64,000 bases of DNA from Noviherbaspirillum suwonense (GCF_900182955.1 NZ_FXUL01000028.1:16858-80857); one strand, 5' to 3'; shown: positions 27,946 through 41,553, counted from the first letter of the stretch. The notes: a model not told the origin generated them from the sequence alone. Program-made: numbers and translations.

Positions 27946-27971
27946 GGCCGGTACGGTACGGTGTACCGGCC
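27946..27971 (+). terminator. Hairpin after the VWA gene
   Basis: Stem GGCCGGTAC (27946-27954) with GTACCGGCC (27963-27971), which extends four more pairs with one bulged base, over an 8-base loop. There is no T tract, so it may act as a factor-dependent or mRNA-stabilising end. Together with the LexA-like box it is what the 343-base gap 27897-28239 holds. Confidence 0.55.
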
Positions 27972-28070
27972 GCGCTGGATACACCGGGCAGACTGCCCAC
28001 CGAGCAGGCGGTTCCGGCACCCGCTGCCGGCGTCGCCTCATAGCTGACGCGCTCCCGGACAGCGGATTTT

Positions 28071-28090
28071 AACTGTATTTTTATACAGTA
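28071..28090 (+). promoter_or_regulatory. LexA (SOS) operator before parE
   Basis: The 20-base site at 28071-28090 fits the SOS box: CTG (28073-28075), ten A/T bases (TATTTTTATA) and CAG (28086-28088), with the outer A and TA also matching. TACAAT at 28097-28102, just downstream, is a -10 candidate, so LexA bound here would cover the promoter. No other gene lies between this site and the parE ATG at 28240, on either strand. Confidence 0.75.
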
Positions 28091-28239
28091 TTTTGGTACA
28101 ATCCTTTCTTGCCTGCCAGTACCGGCACACTTGAAGTTCGCCTCCGACGCCGCATTTTCATTAGAATGCATGCACTTTGGCCCGCCGAACTCCCGTCGCC
28201 GGCGAGGCATTCCACGGTCTTCCACCTGTTTTACATCGT

Positions 28240-30227
<1,988 letters not shown>

Positions 30228-30228
<1 letters not shown>

Positions 30229-30995
30229 TGCGACTCGCCGTGCTTCTTGCGGGAATGGCGCTGGCCTGTGCGGCAACCGTCGCGCGGGCCGATATCTACG
30301 GCTACATCGACGCCGAGGGCAATGCGCATTTCTCCGCCGAGAAGCTCGACGAGCGTTACCAGCTGTTCCTGCGCGGCGACGGCGCATTCGACTCGGCCGA
30401 ACTCAAGGCGCCGGCCGCACCTGCAGCTGCGGCGCCGCAGGGCGCGATCCAGCAATACCTGGCCCGGCATCCGAACCTGAAAAAGTACGAGCCGCTGATG
30501 ACGCAGGCCGCGCACGACTATGCGGTCGAGCTGCCCCTGCTGAAGGCGGTGATGGCCGCGGAATCCGGCTTCAACCCGGGCGCGGTGTCGCCGAAAGGCG
30601 CGGTCGGCCTGATGCAGGTGATGCCCGCCACCGCCGAGCGCTACGGGCTGCAGGCCGACAAGCGCAACAGCGTCAGCGAAAAGCTGGCCGACCCGAAGAC
30701 CAACATCCGTCTCGGCGCGCGCTACCTGCGCGACCTGATGCGCATGTTCCCCGACCAGATGGCGCTGGTGCTGGCGTCGTACAACGCCGGCGAAGGCGCG
30801 GTGCAGAAATACCGCAACCGGGTGCCGCCCTACCCCGAGACCCAGAATTACGTGAAGCTGGTGACCCAGTTCTACCATCTCTACAAGCCGGCGCAGCCGG
30901 CCAGCCCGGCGCAGGCGGCATCCGCCAGCGGCCGGGTCTACCTGACCATACCTGGCCGCGGCAACATGCCGACGCGGTCCGTAATCGAACAATGA
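30228..30995 (+). CDS. Lytic transglycosylase (SLT domain)
   Basis: A periplasmic murein lytic transglycosylase of 255 residues. It has a signal peptide ([20 protein letters not shown]), a DUF4124-like N-terminal piece ([17 protein letters not shown], near residues 23-39) and an SLT domain. The catalytic glutamate is in [20 protein letters not shown] near residue 108, followed by [29 protein letters not shown] and [14 protein letters not shown]. It cleaves the glycan strands of peptidoglycan. It sits between parE and parC, overlapping parE by one base and 13 bases before parC, so it is in the same transcript. A functional link to topoisomerase IV (cell separation after chromosome decatenation) is possible. 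Confidence 0.93.
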
Positions 30996-31008
30996 CCCTG
31001 ATCTTTTC

Positions 31009-33315
<2,307 letters not shown>

Positions 33316-33497
33316 GCCTTGTAGCGTGACGCGGGACTGTGCAGGTGCAAATGCCCTGCAAGTCCCTCTTGTGCATGGATTAAAGACCGTTCACATGCGC
33401 CGACAACTTGGCGCGTTGTCTGGAGCGGATGCAGGAAATCAGCGTCTCCGGCTGCTTTGGTCAAGATTTCAGCGGCACAAGGCGAGTCCGTGCCGAC

Positions 33498-33528
33498 GCA
33501 GCGCGCCTGCCGTCGGCAGGCGCGCTGC
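33498..33528. terminator. Bidirectional hairpin between parC and the aminotransferase gene
   Basis: A perfect 14-bp stem (33498-33511 with 33515-33528) closes a 3-base loop, just before the aminotransferase stop at 33533. There is no T tract in either direction. It lies between the converging genes and probably limits read-through in both directions. Confidence 0.6.
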
Positions 33529-33532
33529 CTGA

Positions 33533-34726
33533 TTACATCCGTGCTGCGATCAGCTTGCCCAGCTTTTCCACGCCAATGCGTATCTGCTCCGGCGGCACGG
33601 TGACGAAGCTCAGGCGCAGCGTATTCGGCTCCGGCGTATTCGCATAGAACGGCGCGCCCGGCACGAAGGCCACGTTCTGCGCGACCGCCGCCTCCAGCAG
33701 CTCCATGCTGTTGATGTGCTTGGGCAGCGTGACCCAGATGAACATGCCGCCCTGCGGCCGGGTCCAGCTCGCGCCAGCCGGGAAGAATTCCTGCAGCGCG
33801 TCCAGCATGGACTGGCACTGGGCCGCGTACAGCTTGCGTATGGTCGGGATATGCTCGGTCAGGAAGCCGTCCTTGACCACTTCATGCACCACCATCTGCG
33901 TCAGCTGCGCGGTGTGCAGGTCGGTCGCCTGCTTGGCCTGCTCCATCTTGCGCGCCAGCGGCACCGGCGCGACCGCGTAGCCCAGCCGGATGCCCGGTGT
34001 CAGCACCTTGGAGAACGAACCCATGTAGACCACGCCGGACGGATTCATGTTCAGCAGCTTGGGCAGCGGCTCGCCGTTGTAGCTGAGCGCGCCATACGGG
34101 TCGTCCTCGATCAGCGGCACGCGCAGGCGGGCGCAGGCTTCGACCAGCGCGATCCGGCGGGCCAGCGTCATGCTGCGGCCGGTCGGGTTCTGGAAGTTGG
34201 GCAGCGAATACAGCAGGCGCGCGCCCTGCCCGACCGCATCCAGCGCTTCCGGCACCAGGCCGTCGTCGTCGGTCGCAACGGAAACGAACTCCGGACGGTA
34301 GACGGAGAACGCCTGCAGCGCGCCCAGGTAGCTGGGCGTCTCCACCAGGATCTTGCTGCCTTCGTCGATCAGCACCTTGCCAAGCAAGTCCAGCCCCTGC
34401 TGCGAGCCGGACAGCATCAGCACCTGTTCCGGGACGATCGGGCAATCGGACGTCGACAGCGAGTCGGCGATCCATTCGCGCAGTGGCGCATAGCCATCGC
34501 TCGGTCCGTACTGCAGCGCCACCTTGCCGGCGCGGCTGAGCACCGCGTCATAGGCCTCGCGCATGCGCTCGACCGGGAAAGTCTGCGGCGACGGCAGGCC
34601 GCCTGCGAAGGAAATGATCTCCGGGCGCATCGTGATCTTCAGGATTTCACGGATGGCGGAGCTTTGCAGCTGCTCGGCGCGTTGCGAGAACTGCCACTGT
34701 ATGGGGTTGGGGTTTTCTATTTTCAT
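33533..34726 (-). CDS. PLP-dependent aminotransferase, class I/II (2-aminoadipate type)
   Basis: A fold-type I aminotransferase of 397 residues. It begins MKIENPNPIQWQFSQRAEQL then ISFAGGLPSPQTFPVERMRE, which is typical of the LysN/ARO8-like and MocR-related group. The PLP lysine is in YMGSFSKVLTPGIRLGYAV near residue 238. ASLNFQNPTG-like sequence appears as YSLPNFQNPTGRSMTLARR. The N-terminal DNA-binding domain of MocR regulators is absent, so this is an enzyme and not a regulator. Substrate is not fixed; members act on 2-aminoadipate, aromatic and branched-chain amino acids. A RidA-family gene lies just upstream on the same strand. Confidence 0.9.
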   Translation of the reverse strand: MKIENPNPIQWQFSQRAEQLQSSAIREILKITMRPEIISFAGGLPSPQTFPVERMREAYDAVLSRAGKVALQYGPSDGYAPLREWIADSLSTSDCPIVPEQVLMLSGSQQGLDLLGKVLIDEGSKILVETPSYLGALQAFSVYRPEFVSVATDDDGLVPEALDAVGQGARLLYSLPNFQNPTGRSMTLARRIALVEACARLRVPLIEDDPYGALSYNGEPLPKLLNMNPSGVVYMGSFSKVLTPGIRLGYAVAPVPLARKMEQAKQATDLHTAQLTQMVVHEVVKDGFLTEHIPTIRKLYAAQCQSMLDALQEFFPAGASWTRPQGGMFIWVTLPKHINSMELLEAAVAQNVAFVPGAPFYANTPEPNTLRLSFVTVPPEQIRIGVEKLGKLIAARM

Positions 34727-34768
34727 GCTATGGACGTTGGAATGCGGTAGAGGACCGGGAAGCCGGGG

Positions 34769-35227
34769 TCAGGCGATCTCGGCGATCAGTTCGATTTCGA
34801 CGCAGGCGCCCAGCGGGATCTGCGCAACGCCGAAGGCGGAACGGGCATGGCGCCCGGCGTCGCCGAAGACCTCGACCAGCAGCTCGGACGCGCCATTGGT
34901 GACGAGGTGCTGCTCGGTATAGTCGGGCGTCGAATTGACAAGGCTCATGACCTTCACGATGCGCCTCACGCGGCCGAGGTCGCCGCCGCAGGCGGCCTTC
35001 AGGGTCGCGAGCAGGTCGATTGCGACCGCGCGCGCCGCGGTCATGCCCTGCTCGGTGCCAAGGTCGCGCCCCAGTTGGCCGACCCATGGCTTGCCGTCCC
35101 GCTTTGCAATATGCCCGGACAGGAATACCAGGTTGCCGCTCTGCGCATACATCACATAGGCCGCGGCCGGCGCGGCGGCGGATGGCAAGTTAATACCGAG
35201 GGCAAGCAATTTTTCTTCGATGGACAT
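34769..35227 (-). CDS. RidA family protein (longer YjgF type)
   Basis: A 152-residue member of the YjgF/RidA superfamily. RidA proteins hydrolyse reactive enamine/imine intermediates released by PLP enzymes. The start MSIEEKLLALGINLPSAAAP and the core VFLSGHIAKRDGKPWVGQLG, plus HARSAFGVAQIPLGACVEIE with the conserved arginine and glutamate near the end, mark the longer subfamily. The ATG at 35227 is used; the upstream extension has no motif. It lies 42 bases upstream of the aminotransferase gene on the same strand. That pairing makes sense if it clears the aminotransferase's reactive product. Confidence 0.92.
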   Translation of the reverse strand: MSIEEKLLALGINLPSAAAPAAAYVMYAQSGNLVFLSGHIAKRDGKPWVGQLGRDLGTEQGMTAARAVAIDLLATLKAACGGDLGRVRRIVKVMSLVNSTPDYTEQHLVTNGASELLVEVFGDAGRHARSAFGVAQIPLGACVEIELIAEIA

Positions 35228-35343
35228 GCGTGGCTCCGGAAAAATGGCGCCCGGCGCTGGCGAGAGGCAGGATGCGCCGGGGAAACGTGCAATTTTACTC
35301 CTAAGCCTGCGTCCCCGGGACGGCAACATGCTTGAATTGCAGC

Positions 35344-35371
35344 CTTGAAATGGCCGATTCGGTGCCCATAT
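35344..35371 (+). promoter_or_regulatory. Sigma-32 heat-shock promoter of htpG
   Basis: CTTGAAA (35344-35350), a 14-base spacer and CCCATAT (35365-35371) match the sigma-32 consensus very well. Transcription would begin near 35378, 91 bases before the htpG ATG. This supports heat induction of htpG in this organism. Confidence 0.85.
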
Positions 35372-35468
35372 CTCCGACACCTTGCCGTACCCGGCAGTAA
35401 GCACTATTTACTTGTGGTCGCGCGCCGTCCTGGCGCTGGCCTTGTCCAACCCACTTCCGAGGAACAAA

Positions 35469-37382
35469 ATGGCCGTAACCGAAAAGCAAACCCTGGGCTT
35501 TCAGGCAGAAGTCAAGCAGCTGCTGCAGCTGATGATTCATTCCCTGTACTCCAACAAGGAAATCTTCCTGCGCGAGCTGATCTCGAACGCGTCCGACGCC
35601 GCCGACAAGCTGCGGTTCGAAGCGATCAACAACGGTGCGCTGTTCGAGAACGACCCCGACCTCAAGATCCGCGTCGACTTCGACAAGGACGCGCGCACGA
35701 TCACCATCGCCGACAACGGCATCGGCATGAGCCGCGACGACGCGGTCGAGCACCTCGGCACGATTGCCAAGTCCGGCACCCGCGAATTCTTTTCCAAGCT
35801 TTCCGGCGACCAGCAGAAGGATGCTGCGCTGATTGGCCAGTTCGGCGTCGGCTTCTACTCGGCCTTCATCATCGCCGACCGCATCACCGTCGAATCCCGC
35901 CGCGCCGGCCTGCCGGCCAGCGAAGGCGTGCGCTGGGAGTCCGGCGGCGAAGGCGACTTCACCGTGGAAGCGATCGACAAGGCCGACCGCGGCACCCGCA
36001 TCACGCTGCACCTGCGGGAAGGCGAGGACGAGTTCCTGTCGTCGTGGAAGCTGAAGTCGGTGATCCGCAAGTACTCCGACCATATCTCGCTGCCGATCCA
36101 GATGAAAAAGGAAGAATGGAGCGAGGAAAAGAAGGAGATGGTCGTCAGCGACGAACTGGAGACGATCAACCAGGCCAGCGCGCTGTGGGCCCGCAACCGC
36201 GCCGACATCACGCCCGAGCAGTACGCCGAGTTCTACAAGCATGTGTCGCACGACTTCCAGGAACCGCTGACCTTCACCCATAACCGGGTCGAAGGCCGCA
36301 GCGAATACACGCAGCTGCTCTACATCCCGTCGCATGCGCCGTTCGACCTGTGGGACCGCAACAAGCGCGGCGGCATCAAGCTGTATGTGAAGCGCGTCTT
36401 CATCATGGACGATGCCGAACAGCTGATGCCGGTCTACCTGCGCTTCGTCAAGGGCGTGATCGATTCCAGCGACCTGCCGCTCAACGTGTCCCGCGAGATC
36501 CTGCAGGAGTCGCGCGATGTCAAGGTCATCCGCGAAGGCTCGACCAAGCGCGTGCTGGGCATGCTGGAAGAACTGGCCAACGGCGACGAGCAGGACCAGA
36601 AGGACAAGTACGCCACCTTCTGGAAGGAGTTTGGCCAGGTGCTGAAGGAAGGCATCGGCGAGGACAGCAACAACAAGGAACGCATCGCCAAGCTGCTGCG
36701 CTTCGCGTCGACCCAGAATGACAACGACGCGCAAACCGTGTCCTTCGAAGAGTACGTGTCGCGCATGAAGGAAGGCCAGGACAAGATCTACTACGTCACG
36801 GCCGACAGCTATGCGGCCGCCAAGAACAGCCCGCACCTCGAAATCTTCCGCAAGAAGGGCGTCGAAGTGCTGCTGCTGACCGACCGCGTCGACGAGTGGA
36901 TGCTGTCCTTCCTGCAGGATTTCGACGGCAAGGAACTGGTGTCGGTGGCCAAGGGCGACCTCGACCTCGGCAAGCTGGAAGACGAGGCCGAGAAGAAGCA
37001 GCACGAGGAAACGGAGGTCCAGTACAAGGACCTGGTCGAGAAGATGAAGACCGCGCTGGCCGACAAGGCCAAGGAAGTGCGCGTGACCTTCCGGCTGACC
37101 GACTCTCCGGCCTGCCTGGTGGCGGACGAGAACGAGCTGTCCGGCAACCTGGTGCGCATGCTGAAGGCGGCCGGGCAGAACGCGCCGGAGTCCAAGCCCA
37201 TCCTGGAAATCAACCCGGACCACCCGCTGGTGCAGCGCCTGAAGTACGAGGACGGCAAGTTCGACGACTGGGCCAACATCCTGTTCGACCAGGCTGCGCT
37301 GGCCGAAGGCGGCACGCTGGCGGACCCGGCCGGGTTCGTGAAGCGGCTCAATGAAATGCTGCTGGGTATGGCGTCGCGCTAA
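35469..37382 (+). CDS. htpG: Molecular chaperone HtpG (Hsp90)
   Basis: Bacterial Hsp90, 637 residues. The ATPase domain has [17 protein letters not shown] near residues 29-45, NGIGMSRDD near 83-91 and [12 protein letters not shown] near 124-135. The middle domain has [17 protein letters not shown], including the catalytic arginine. The C-terminal dimerisation domain ends with [20 protein letters not shown]. The ATG at 35469 follows GAGGAACAAA and gives the standard [20 protein letters not shown] start; the upstream frame is leader. It has a clear heat-shock promoter. Confidence 0.97.
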   Translation: MAVTEKQTLGFQAEVKQLLQLMIHSLYSNKEIFLRELISNASDAADKLRFEAINNGALFENDPDLKIRVDFDKDARTITIADNGIGMSRDDAVEHLGTIAKSGTREFFSKLSGDQQKDAALIGQFGVGFYSAFIIADRITVESRRAGLPASEGVRWESGGEGDFTVEAIDKADRGTRITLHLREGEDEFLSSWKLKSVIRKYSDHISLPIQMKKEEWSEEKKEMVVSDELETINQASALWARNRADITPEQYAEFYKHVSHDFQEPLTFTHNRVEGRSEYTQLLYIPSHAPFDLWDRNKRGGIKLYVKRVFIMDDAEQLMPVYLRFVKGVIDSSDLPLNVSREILQESRDVKVIREGSTKRVLGMLEELANGDEQDQKDKYATFWKEFGQVLKEGIGEDSNNKERIAKLLRFASTQNDNDAQTVSFEEYVSRMKEGQDKIYYVTADSYAAAKNSPHLEIFRKKGVEVLLLTDRVDEWMLSFLQDFDGKELVSVAKGDLDLGKLEDEAEKKQHEETEVQYKDLVEKMKTALADKAKEVRVTFRLTDSPACLVADENELSGNLVRMLKAAGQNAPESKPILEINPDHPLVQRLKYEDGKFDDWANILFDQAALAEGGTLADPAGFVKRLNEMLLGMASR

Positions 37383-37485
37383 GTCCCGATAGAAGATGGT
37401 GGGATGGCGGGTACGGTTTGCAGTGATACCAACCCAAGTCATGGCGTACCGGTTGAGGCCGATAGTTCCGATTCGCCAGCGTGGT

Positions 37486-37588
37486 CGTAGGGTGTAATGT
37501 GCGCAGCGCATTACACCACTCGCCAACCAACCGCCATCGCCTGTTCGCAACGAATGGTGTAATGCGCTTTCGCTTATTACACCCTACG
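37486..37588. repeat. Inverted pair of REP-like elements
   Basis: Two copies of a roughly 32-base element lie in opposite orientation: 37486-37517 and 37556-37588. Each begins (in its own direction) with CGTAGGGTGTAAT and has an internal palindrome, GGTGTAATG with CATTACACC in the first copy. The two are joined by a 38-base spacer. This is the layout of a REP/BIME-like doublet of the kind placed between genes in many proteobacteria. The rest of the 456-base gap 37383-37838 shows no gene I can support. Confidence 0.7.
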
Positions 37589-37838
37589 GAGCTTCATGGC
37601 CCCGCGTGAACCGGGATTGGCATAACACGCCGGACCCGGCATCCATGCAGTTCAAAGGGAGTGCCAAGCGCTCCTGCATTGCACGCGCGGCGGCCTTGGC
37701 TGGCGCGCGCGAGATGTGGATTGTGCGGGTCAGGCAAGCGCCAATGAAGCAAGGCGTCGACCGGGCACAGCGCCTTGCTGCCGCACCCTGCGCATCGTTC
37801 GCACGCTGCGCATCGTTATTTCTCAAGCAGTCTTTACT

Positions 37839-38849
37839 TCAGGCATGCAACGCCGCCAGCAGGTCCCGGCTGCGTATCCCCCCGTCCTTGCCCTGCTGCG
37901 CCTGATGCACCAGCGCGACGATGCGCCGGTTCGCCGGCGCATCCAGCCCAAACTTTTCCGCCAGCGCCACCACCGCGCCATTGAGGTAATCGATCTCGGT
38001 GCGCCGCCCTGCCTGCAGGTCTTCCCACATCGACGACCGCGCTTCCGAGTCGATGCGCAGCGCTGACGCGGCGACACGGGTGAACAGCCAGTTCGGCAGG
38101 CGCATCAGGCGTGACAGGCGCGTTGGCGGCACCTTGCCGATCTGCGCCGGCGCGATGCCGGCCGCCGCCAGCGCATGCAACGCTTCGTCGATCAGCAGCG
38201 CCAGGCAGCGCCGGTAATCACGGTCGGACAGCTGCGCCTTCAGCGGCAGGCCGGACAGCGCATTGACCGGGTTGTTCAGGTTCATCAGCAGCTTGCCCCA
38301 CTGGACCGCGACAAAATCGGTCCGCTGCACCAGCGGCAGCCCGGCGACCTCGAACATCGGCAGCCATGGCGCCAGCGCCGGCGACGCCTCGACCATCAGG
38401 CTGCCTTCGGTGCCGCGGTGAAAACGGCTGCCCGGAAGCTGGACCACGTTGAACGGCACCATCCCGGCCAATACCGTGCGTCCCGGCAGCGCGCGCCGCA
38501 GAACATCCGCATTGCCGATGCCGTTTTGCAGGCTGACGACCAGCGCATCCGGCGCCGCATATTGGGCCAGCAGATGCGCGACGCCCTCGGTATCGGCGCT
38601 TTTCACGGTGACCAGCACGAGTGCGGCGCCGGCAAGCACGGCCGGGTCCTCGCCGCAATGGACCTGCGCAGCGGACAGCGAGCTGTTGCGCCCGTCCATG
38701 TCGCTGATCGTCAATCCATGCAATGCGACCTGCTCGCACATGCGCGCACGGCCGATCAGCGTGACATCGGCCCCGGCGGCGATCAGCGCGCCGCCAACGT
38801 AGGCGCCGATGGAGCCGGCGCCAAGAACAGCAATGCGGGTAGCGCTCAT
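37839..38849 (-). CDS. panE: 2-dehydropantoate 2-reductase (ketopantoate reductase family)
   Basis: A 336-residue PanE/ApbA family reductase, which makes pantoate from ketopantoate with NADPH for coenzyme A synthesis. The dinucleotide motif IAVLGAGSIGAYVGGALIAA is near residues 6-25. Other marks are VSLQNGIGNADVLRRALPGR (with the NADPH-binding asparagine), the catalytic lysine region GKLLMNLNNPVNALSGLPL near 194-212, and the glutamate in RSSMWEDLQAGRRTEIDYLN. The C-terminal segment is about 20 residues longer than in E. coli PanE. The ATG at 38849 follows GAGCGAGAC. Paralogues in this family can act on other 2-oxoacids, so PanE is likely but not certain. Confidence 0.85.
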   Translation of the reverse strand: MSATRIAVLGAGSIGAYVGGALIAAGADVTLIGRARMCEQVALHGLTISDMDGRNSSLSAAQVHCGEDPAVLAGAALVLVTVKSADTEGVAHLLAQYAAPDALVVSLQNGIGNADVLRRALPGRTVLAGMVPFNVVQLPGSRFHRGTEGSLMVEASPALAPWLPMFEVAGLPLVQRTDFVAVQWGKLLMNLNNPVNALSGLPLKAQLSDRDYRRCLALLIDEALHALAAAGIAPAQIGKVPPTRLSRLMRLPNWLFTRVAASALRIDSEARSSMWEDLQAGRRTEIDYLNGAVVALAEKFGLDAPANRRIVALVHQAQQGKDGGIRSRDLLAALHA

Positions 38850-39051
38850 GTCTCGCTCCTCAAGGGTTTTTCCGCAACAGGCGCATCGCTCGGGTCCATG
38901 CGTCCCATTGTCAGTTCGGATTCGGTTGGCAAAGCGGCGAGTATAGCGAAAGCCGTTGAGCGCGTGCATGGGCAGGATGGCTGAAACCGGTCGCATGGAA
39001 CCGGCCTGACCGAATTACTACCAAGCCAGCCTTTACCTGAAAGGCACCCTG

Positions 39052-40167
39052 ATGGCTGACCCGAGAATCCTTTCCCGACGCGACTCCCATTCGCACAGCG
39101 ACGTGAGCGATGCAGTTTCCTCTTCCACCAGCCCAAGGGACACCGCCCCCTCCGCCAGCGCGGCGCCAGCGCCCGTCATGCGGTCTGGTCCTCCGGGCCA
39201 GCGCACGCTGCTTGTCCCAGACGTCAACGCACCTACCTTGCCCGCGCATGGCGCACCGGTTGCTGCCCTTGCAGTGCTGCAGCAGGCAACCTGCCCTGCG
39301 ACTCCCATTGCCGCTCCGTCGGAGTGGGCATGGGACGCCAGGGCGGGCATCCTGACCCTGAACAAGGTTTTCATTTTCGAGGAAGAGATCCGGGATCTGC
39401 TGGAGAACTATCCGGACGCCCAACACGTTGTCGTTCAGCCGGATCTTGTAACGGACTCTGCCCTGCGGCTGATCGGTTTGCTGGGGGCAGCAACCAAGGT
39501 CACCTCGATTCATTTCAGCCGGCCGATAAACTCGCGCGGCGGCACCGACGCCCGGCCCTACCTCGACTCACATAGCGCCGAAGCGCTCGCCGACCTGGTG
39601 AAAAAAAATCCAGCGCTGACGAAGCTGGCATTTTCAAAATGCCCGTACATTACGTCCGAGTTCTTCAATGCGCTGGCAAACCATCTGAAAGATAACCTGA
39701 CGGTTGCAGCGATCGAAATTTCGAACAGCGGCGATGTACCGATGGAGCAAACGGAATCACTTCTTGGCCAAGCTATTGCGGGGCTACTCTCGAAGAACAG
39801 AGGCGTCAGGACCGTCATTGCTCCTGCAAACCGTATCTCCGGCAGCGGCGCCGCGGCAATAGGCGCTGCGCTCGCGCGGAACAAGAGCCTGACAACGCTT
39901 GACCTCGGTTTCAACGGCATCGACAGCGATGGCGCACGGGCGCTTTTCGACGGACTCCGAAAAAACAAGAAAACCGCGTTGAGCAGACTGGATCTTTCCA
40001 GGTGTGCGATGGATGAACGGTCTGCTAAAAGCCTGGGCAAGCTTTTGAAAAAAAATACCTCGATGACTGAAATCATCGTCGGGAATGTGAAGGATCCCGA
40101 AGGTCGCCGGCATATCGCCAATGGAGTGTCGGCAAACAAGTCCGGGTGCAATGTCCGGTTCGCCTGA
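39052..40167 (+). CDS. Leucine-rich-repeat protein of unknown function, 371 residues
   Basis: An LRR protein of the ribonuclease-inhibitor-like (RI) class, normally eukaryotic-like. Residues 1-100 are Ser/Pro/Ala-rich and probably disordered. From about residue 125 there is an array with repeats of about 28-30 residues, such as NRISGSGAAAIGAALARNKS, LTTLDLGFNGIDSDGARALF and LSRLDLSRCAMDERSAKSLG. There is no signal peptide or membrane segment. The DNA is visibly lower in G+C (about 55% across much of 39361-40140) than its neighbours. Such proteins in plant- or host-associated betaproteobacteria are often effectors, but no secretion system is in the window. It is a lone gene with no operon partner. 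Confidence 0.7.
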   Translation: MADPRILSRRDSHSHSDVSDAVSSSTSPRDTAPSASAAPAPVMRSGPPGQRTLLVPDVNAPTLPAHGAPVAALAVLQQATCPATPIAAPSEWAWDARAGILTLNKVFIFEEEIRDLLENYPDAQHVVVQPDLVTDSALRLIGLLGAATKVTSIHFSRPINSRGGTDARPYLDSHSAEALADLVKKNPALTKLAFSKCPYITSEFFNALANHLKDNLTVAAIEISNSGDVPMEQTESLLGQAIAGLLSKNRGVRTVIAPANRISGSGAAAIGAALARNKSLTTLDLGFNGIDSDGARALFDGLRKNKKTALSRLDLSRCAMDERSAKSLGKLLKKNTSMTEIIVGNVKDPEGRRHIANGVSANKSGCNVRFA

Positions 40168-40335
40168 CTGTGAAAGTGTGAAACCGGGATAGGCGCAGCT
40201 CGCCGGAACCGGCGCTTCACGGTTGCAAAGCCTGCCGCCATGCTTCCGTTCCAGGCGCGCCAGTGAAAACGGATGCCTGCGCTTGCAGCGGGCTCACCCC
40301 GAAGCCGGTATCATGGCGCGCTTTGCCCGTCTCCC

Positions 40336-41553
40336 ATGAAACCTTCGTCTCCAGGCAGCCCGGCACAGGTCGGCATATCGGCAGCCGACGCACCCACCTG
40401 GCTGCCCATGCTGTTCGCCGTCGCCTGCGGTCTGATCGTCGCCAACCTGTACTACGGGCAGCCCCTCGCCGGACCGATCGCGGCCGAGCTCGGCATGTCG
40501 CCGGCGGCCGCCGGCCTGCTGGTCACGCTGACGCAGGTCGGCTACGGCCTGGGCCTGCTCTTCATCGTTCCGCTGGGCGACATCCTTGAAAACCGTCGGC
40601 TGGTGCTGACGCTGATTGCCTGTTGCGCGTTAGCGCTGCTGTCCGCCGCAATGGTGCGCAGTGCGCCGGTGTTCCTGGCCGCGGCCGCGGCGATCGGCTT
40701 CACCTCGGTCACGGTACAGATCCTGGTGCCGTGGTCGGCGCACCTGGCCAGCGACGCCAACCGCGGACGCGTGGTGGGCAACGTCATGAGCGGCCTGCTG
40801 ATGGGCATCATGCTGGCGCGGCCGGTCGCGAGCTTTGTCGCCTCGCTGTGGGGCTGGCATGCGATCTACCTGCTGTCGGCAGCGCTGATGCTGGCGCTGG
40901 CGGTGCTTTTGCTGCTCATCCTGCCGTCACGCCGGCCCGAAGCCAAGCTGCCGTATGCGAAGCTGCTCGGGTCGCTGTGGTGGCTGGCGCGCACGCAGCC
41001 GGTGCTGCAGCGCCGGGCACTGCAGCAGGCCTGCCTGTTCGGCGCATTCAGCCTGTTCTGGACCACCGTGCCCTTGTTCCTCGCGAGTCCGGCGTTTGGT
41101 CTCAGCCAGCGCGGTATCGCGCTGTTCGCCTTGGCCGGCGTCGCCGGCGCGGTCGCCGCACCCATCAGCGGACGCCTGGCCGACCGCGGCCACGGCCGAA
41201 AAGTGAGCATCGTGGCAATGCTGATGGTCGCCGGCGGTTTCCTGATGAGCCTTGCCGGACAGGATGGATCGCTGCTGGCGCTGGGCCTGCTGACCCTCGC
41301 CGCCATCGTGCTGGACTACGGCGTTACCGCCAACCTGATCACCGGCCAGCGCGCCATCTTCGGCTTGGACGCCGAATACCGGAGCCGCCTGAACGGCCTG
41401 TTCATGGCGAGTTTCTTCATGGGCGGCGCGGCCTGCTCGGCGCTGGGCGCATGGGCCTATGCGCATGGCGGATGGACGCTGGCCTGCTGGGTGGGGTTCG
41501 CGCTGCCGGTCATGGCGCTGGTGCATTTCCTGGCCAGCACGAGCAAACGGTGA
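40336..41553 (+). CDS. MFS transporter (YnfM/NreB-like)
   Basis: A 405-residue, 12-segment major facilitator. The ATG at 40336 follows the sequence CTCCC and gives MKPSSPGSPAQVGISAADAP then the first helix MLFAVACGLIVANLYYGQPL. The YYGQPLAGPIAAELGMSPAAA run near residues 37-57 is typical of the YnfM/Bcr-like drug-proton antiporters. Other recognisable parts are GDILENRRLVL (loop 2-3) and ADRGHGRKVSI (loop 8-9). Substrate is not known. It follows the LRR gene by 168 bases and shares no obvious regulation with it. Confidence 0.85.
   Translation: MKPSSPGSPAQVGISAADAPTWLPMLFAVACGLIVANLYYGQPLAGPIAAELGMSPAAAGLLVTLTQVGYGLGLLFIVPLGDILENRRLVLTLIACCALALLSAAMVRSAPVFLAAAAAIGFTSVTVQILVPWSAHLASDANRGRVVGNVMSGLLMGIMLARPVASFVASLWGWHAIYLLSAALMLALAVLLLLILPSRRPEAKLPYAKLLGSLWWLARTQPVLQRRALQQACLFGAFSLFWTTVPLFLASPAFGLSQRGIALFALAGVAGAVAAPISGRLADRGHGRKVSIVAMLMVAGGFLMSLAGQDGSLLALGLLTLAAIVLDYGVTANLITGQRAIFGLDAEYRSRLNGLFMASFFMGGAACSALGAWAYAHGGWTLACWVGFALPVMALVHFLASTSKR

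Noticed and set aside
37606..37905. Open frame of 99 codons on the plus strand after htpG
   Set aside because: It has no ribosome site or domain, overlaps panE on the other strand, and reads Arg/Ala/Cys-rich.
38997..39028. Possible hrp box (GGAACC then CCA) before the LRR gene
   Set aside because: GGAACC is present, but the next CCA-type block lies 18 bases on and reads CCAAGCCA instead of the CCAC-type at 15-16 bases, so the match is too weak.
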